64,000 nucleotides of DNA from Trichopria drosophilae (lineage: Eukaryota; Arthropoda; Insecta; Hymenoptera; Diapriidae), in contig CM059584.1 of NCBI GenBank assembly GCA_030407085.1, positions 133,476,001-133,540,000 on the forward strand, written 5' to 3'. The number at the start of each line of letters is the position of its first letter. Position 1 is the first letter of the stretch. The position numbers and the translations under genes are program-made. Positions 59,641 to 64,000 of the stretch are shown here, piece by piece. The notes beneath the pieces were generated by a model. It ran no database searches, was not told the DNA's origin, and was given only the letters and a program-made list of their open reading frames with translations.

Positions 59641-60559
59641 GTCCTCTCTCGATATCTCGGTAAGTCCGATATTAAGACCTCCTTTTGAGCTTGGCATGAG
59701 CTGATTAGTTTTTGGAATCGACCTCTGCTATATTACCCGTTTGTCGAACAAAAAAAAACGGGGTTTTGCGTTTCTTATAAAAATTACAAGTCACATTCCA
59801 AAATCACAACAAAACAGATGCAACATTACATTTTCTACAAAGAATGTTATATGCATTTTTTCTGTAAAATCAATGGTGGTGCCATAGAAGACGAATGGAC
59901 ATATAAAATAATCAAGTTGACGTATCCAGTAGGGTCTATAAGAATTTAAAAAGAATACAGTGATCTAGGAGTGGAACTGCATGTGCAAAGTAGAGCTTTT
60001 CAGTTCTTAGTTTATTATTATTACTTCCGCCCAGATCAGACTCCGTAAAGATCACAAAAATGTAATAAACAAAAATTGTTGTCATTTGGTTTCGGGTGTA
60101 TGCTAACTCGGGTTATTTTGCAAGGTAAAAAATAGAAAAATAAAAAAAGGCTCACAATATTATGTGCATATTTGGCTAAAAATAAACAAAGAAAAATGTC
60201 TGATGGAAATTTTACCATCTCAGAGTATAATATGGAGTCCGATTTTCCTGAAACTTTCCTTTATTTCTAGTGACAATTACTAGATTTTTTAAAAGTTTTA
60301 TTGTAAATCTATGTATTCTGTTACCACACCATTAGTAAAAATTGTCATATATTATTATTATAAACAAGCACTGCGTTAAAAGACTGTAATATAATAATAA
60401 TAGTCAATAATGTACAAATGTATAAGAATGTATAAGAAAATGTATTGCGACTATGTTTTCATGTCTTCTTTCATAAAAGCATTAAAGAAAAATTCTTTTT
60501 GAATATTTCAAAATTTCCTTTTGCTCATTGGGAAGAGTCATTACAGATTTTTTTCTTAA

Positions 60560-62141
60560 CCCATTAATGCCTAAAAGGACACTTTTTTTCCCTTCAATTT
60601 CAAGGAAGTATTTCGTATCGAAATCAAAGTTGAACAAAATTGATAGACAAAAATAAGTTACAGCCGTTAGGAATTCCAACATCTCGCCATATTTTATTTT
60701 TTTTATTTTTATTTTTTATTTTTTTTTTATTTATTAATTAACGGGCGGAATCGCCCTTTTTACTTAATTTTTGCTATATTGTTTTTTTTTTTAATCTTGA
60801 GAATTTTGCGAGAGCTGCAGATCGACTTACGAAGATGGCGCCATACTTCACATTTGTGTATGAAATGTAGGACTGCAGAAACCTACACCAAGTACAGCAG
60901 CGGTCATGAGTCGATTTCCGCCAGATAAACAATATTTTCGAAACGTAAACAAACAACGTGGCTCGTCTTACCAACAGCGAGCTGCTGCTTGAAAACGAAA
61001 TCGAAAAATTGTTCACCGGACGGGGATCGAACTCACGACCTACGACCTCGTAGTCCAGTGCGTTAACCGCCTGAACCACGAAGCCGATTTAAAAAAAATA
61101 GCCAAAAAATGAAAAATTTTATTGATATTTTTCACGGTATTATAATGTTGGGATTTTATTGAAGCTATGATAAAAATCGATAAAATATACAATTTTTTTC
61201 AAAATGGTGATAAACGTGTATTTTTATTCGTAACATCCTAGCGGTATGTTCAAAATCGAAAAGTTTGATAGGTTTTTATAAAACTGTATTCAATGGTTTT
61301 GTTGAATTGGTTTTCAGATTCCTGATCACAAGTCTGGATCAGTTTTTAGATATTGAAAACACTGAATCCAATGTGGTCATCAGCGGCCCTAAAAATTCCT
61401 ATAAGTTCAAGTGAATCTGAACTAACATTTTTAGTAAACATACAAGCGTAAACATTTTTGTTCGCCATATTCGAACGGCCATTTTTTTATTTTCCAAAAC
61501 TGACTTCAGATTCGTAATCAGCGACAACAATGCTCAGCTGCCAAAGTTTATAAAAATTCATTGAGTTTTACGGGTTTGAACACACGGTAAGGATGTTACA
61601 AATAAAAAATTACCATTTTGTATCCGCCATTTTGAATGTTTGCTTTCCGAAATATGCTTATCTGATGGTAAATTTTTGACAGGATATTTGTGATTTTTAG
61701 AGATATGCTAATGCCATTATCCATAATAAAATTGGATAAATTAAAAACAAAATTAGGAGTCAGCGAACCCCAAAAATACCTGATCCAAGTTTGAATGCGA
61801 CAATCTCAAAAATCGAATTTTGCATCCATTTTTGAATCGACATTTCAAAATTTAATTTTTTGCACTAGGTCTATCTTCTAGCCCCAACATTTTTGAAATA
61901 TCTGAGGTATTCTACTAAAGGAAATGATAAAAAGATATCGTAAGTGAAAAAAAAATCCGACGCTAAATAAATGCTCGTAATTTTTTTATTTTTAAATTTA
62001 CGACATTTTTTATATACTATTCAAAAGAGTAGGGTTTGAACAATAAAAAACGTTTATTTCAACATTTTTTTACTGTGCTTTACTACTAAAAAATTCTCTC
62101 AAACGTCACGAAGAAATTTTTTACATTTGGGCGTTAAAGGG
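60560..62141. mobile_element. Probable TTAA-flanked element carrying the SINE
   Basis: TTAA at 60556-60559 and 62142-62145. Ends CCCATTAATGCCTAAAAGG and CCCTTTAACGCCCAAATG (complement), similar to the 3.77 and 16.68 kb ends. Arms are not clearly complementary further in, so the pairing is tentative. The right part (61.95-62.13 kb) resembles 9.65-9.79 kb. The SINE at 60782-61085 is inside. Confidence 0.45.
60782..61085 (-). mobile_element. tRNA-derived SINE, complete copy
   Basis: On the minus strand the element begins with a tRNA-like head (61085 to about 61012). A-box-like TGGTTCAGGCGG starts eight bases in, and B box GTTCGATCCCC is at 61032-61022. An approximately 220-bp body follows, then an A-rich tail seen as T11 on the plus strand at 60782-60792. 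Two more body copies occur in this window (6.03-6.20 kb, same strand; 56.05-56.22 kb, opposite strand). Head, body and A tail together fit a Pol III SINE. The small ORF through the head is not a gene. Confidence 0.75.
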
Positions 62142-62416
62142 TTAAAAATGCCATAACATTGTTTGAGGTAGCAATAACCAAACTGTAGCATTAGAATCTG
62201 AAAGAGGCGTAATTTTGACACCAGAAATAGTTATATAAAAAACTATTATTTTTGGAAAAACCTCTCAACTTGTTTTTCATTTAAAATCACTGTTGAAAAG
62301 TTATGCTACATATTGCATCCTCTTGGTGGAGACGAGAATAGTAATGTTTCCTTTTCTTTTTCGATAACTTCCTATACAATTTCAAAGTGCCCTTGTTTAC
62401 TAAATAAGTATGTTAA

Positions 62417-63819
62417 CCCGTTTCGACCAAAAACGACAAATTTTTCGATGGTTTTCATCCTCCGTAAGTTTATGGATATCTTTGAGATATTGTTGTGAAC
62501 TACCCTAAAGTTTCCTATTATTTTTGGGTATGCTTTCTTCCAATCTGACGTCCGTTTTTCGGTATTACTTTCCATTTTTTAAATATGGCTTCTTAAACTA
62601 AAAAAACGTGCGAAAAGCGAAAAGTGTTTCAATATGAGTTTTAATACCAGTCAATATTACGATTTATATTGCAAAATGGCGTCTTCAAAATGACGATATT
62701 GATATAATTTTATTAAAATACTTTTTGTATCTTGTAGTGTATTTTGATGAATATGTCCACGTAGATTTTTTTTAGGTTGAGGTCCGTTATTAAATTTAGA
62801 AATTCAAAATGGCGGATCCGATATGGCTGACCGAAAAAAGTGTAATATTATCTGCTATTTAGTATATTGAGGTTTTCTAAGTCATATCGAACCATTATTA
62901 TTAAGTAATTTTGAATTTCCCAAATTTAATAACGGATTTGTATTCAGCGACCTCAAAAACAATCTACACGAACATATTCATCAAAGTACATGATTTTGAG
63001 GACGCCATTTTGAAATTGAAATCGAAATATTGACCAATTGGGTTGACGATAAAGTTTCATGCTGCAAAATGTGCTTAGATTCGAAGAAAACTTGAATTTT
63101 CCTAAGATGTTTTCGGCCACTGTTGGGTTTTTGGTTCTGGCCAATTCCCGGAAAAATTAGAAAATTTCCCAAAACGTTCTGGACAAATTCACACGTATTC
63201 TTTGGATGATTCTAAACACTTTTTGTGAATTGAATTTTTGTTATAAAGCGATTCTTTTTTTTAGTAAAATATTAATAATCAATTCATTATTTTTTTTAAC
63301 TTTCGGCCGCCATTTTGGATCCGCCAAATTAATTGAAGGTATTCTTAGGGGTACGGTTATTAAAGAAAAATAGTTTGTGCACAATTTCTGGAGGTTTTAG
63401 ATCTCTGGCTTAACGGATCCTCTGTAAAAATGTAGGGATTTTCACCAAAAAATCTGAAGAATTTTGCCTTTTTCCTTAAAATTGCAGACATGAGGTTCAA
63501 AAAAAGCTTTTTTTCGTAATTTTCACCCCAGATTCGAGTTCATGAAAAAAATATATTAGAAAACATGGTTTGTATGATCATTATACTGACCTATTTGATA
63601 CAGTCAAAAGTTGTCATGAGCAAATGTGCAAATTGGCGTTAATGGGTTAAGTAGCCATATTTAAAAAATGGAAAGTGATATTGAATAGCGGACTTCAGAT
63701 TCGCAAAGATCATACCCAAAAACTGTAGGAAATCTACATTTCATCACAAGATCTCAAAGATATCCATAAACTTATGGAGGATGAAAACCGGCAACAAAGT
63801 TGTTTTGGAACGAAACGGG
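62417..63819. mobile_element. piggyBac-like foldback, CCCGTTTCG ends
   Basis: TTAA at 62413-62416 and 63820-63823. Ends CCCGTTTCGACCAAAAACGA and the near complement of TTTTGGAACGAAACGGG. Arms share GATGGTTTTCATCCTCC and TAAGTTTATGGATATCTTTG. In the right arm a stray GGCGTTAATGGGTTAA end sits at 63634-63649, exactly where the left arm has TTAA. ATGGC-type repeats lie inside (62780-63015, 63303-63330). Confidence 0.7.
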
Positions 63820-64000
63820 TTAACGTCCAAACGCATTTTCTGAATGATTTTCAGCGGCTTTTATTTGTATCAAATCCGTCCAAAAAAAATCGTAATAATG
63901 GTTTCTGGCGTGAAATTTTGTGATCTATCAGAATCTGTCATCAGCATTCTTTAAAAATAAAAACAAAAGAAGTTATAATTGTTTATTACAAAAAAAATTA

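Noticed and set aside
60774..61079. 101-codon minus ORF starting MVQAVNALDYEVVGREFDPR
   Set aside because: This is the reading frame through the tRNA-like head and body of the SINE.

Overview
The window is nuclear DNA of an animal, most likely an insect. It is AT-rich, with spliced genes, GT-AG introns, a tRNA-derived SINE and a very high load of inverted-repeat transposons. Hymenoptera is only a guess. Two protein genes can be modelled with confidence. Almost everything else is repeats.

Gene 1 (minus strand, ATG at 34424 to beyond 6662) is host cell factor (HCF). Six coding exons join in consistent phase: a Kelch propeller (exons 1-3), a long low-complexity and acidic linker (exon 4), and the C-terminal fibronectin-III region (exons 5-6). 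They encode 1621 complete codons. Exon 6 ends in phase 1 and the final exon (C-terminal tail) was not found. Residues 954-960 match the Taspase1 cleavage consensus, which fits the Drosophila mode of HCF maturation rather than the vertebrate OGT-repeat mode. Exon 1 lies in a GC-rich island (about 33.87-35.05 kb) that probably holds the promoter.

Gene 2 (plus strand, 49.06-49.79 kb) is UQCRQ, the small subunit 8 / QP-C of respiratory complex III: 83 residues in two coding exons, with a probable 5'UTR intron. Its promoter region carries an NRF-1/Ewg-type palindrome and a YY1-like site. A probable terminal exon of an unidentified convergent gene lies just downstream on the minus strand (49.79-49.92 kb).

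The rest is layered transposon sequence. I see: (a) foldback elements with piggyBac-like TTAA flanks (3.77, 9.81, 15.98, 16.64, 16.68, 44.51, 60.56 and 62.42 kb); (b) TA-flanked elements whose ends read CAC.G..AAAAATA (22.25, 27.22, 31.28 and 53.01 kb); (c) TA-flanked GGG-ended elements (4.08 and 24.03 kb); (d) pogo-like MITEs starting CAGTA (6.31, 32.55, 47.72 and 47.89 kb); (e) a SINE family (60.78, 6.03 and 56.05 kb); (f) a dead LINE reverse transcriptase (41.1-42.1 kb); (g) a 56-bp minisatellite (38.5-38.9 kb); (h) a very abundant dispersed repeat built on AAAATGGCGGATCCAATATG. Insertions inside insertions are frequent, and several can be proved because the opposite arm of the host inverted repeat keeps the empty site. 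Elements between 6.7 and 34.3 kb lie in HCF introns, so they would be transcribed as hairpin RNA.
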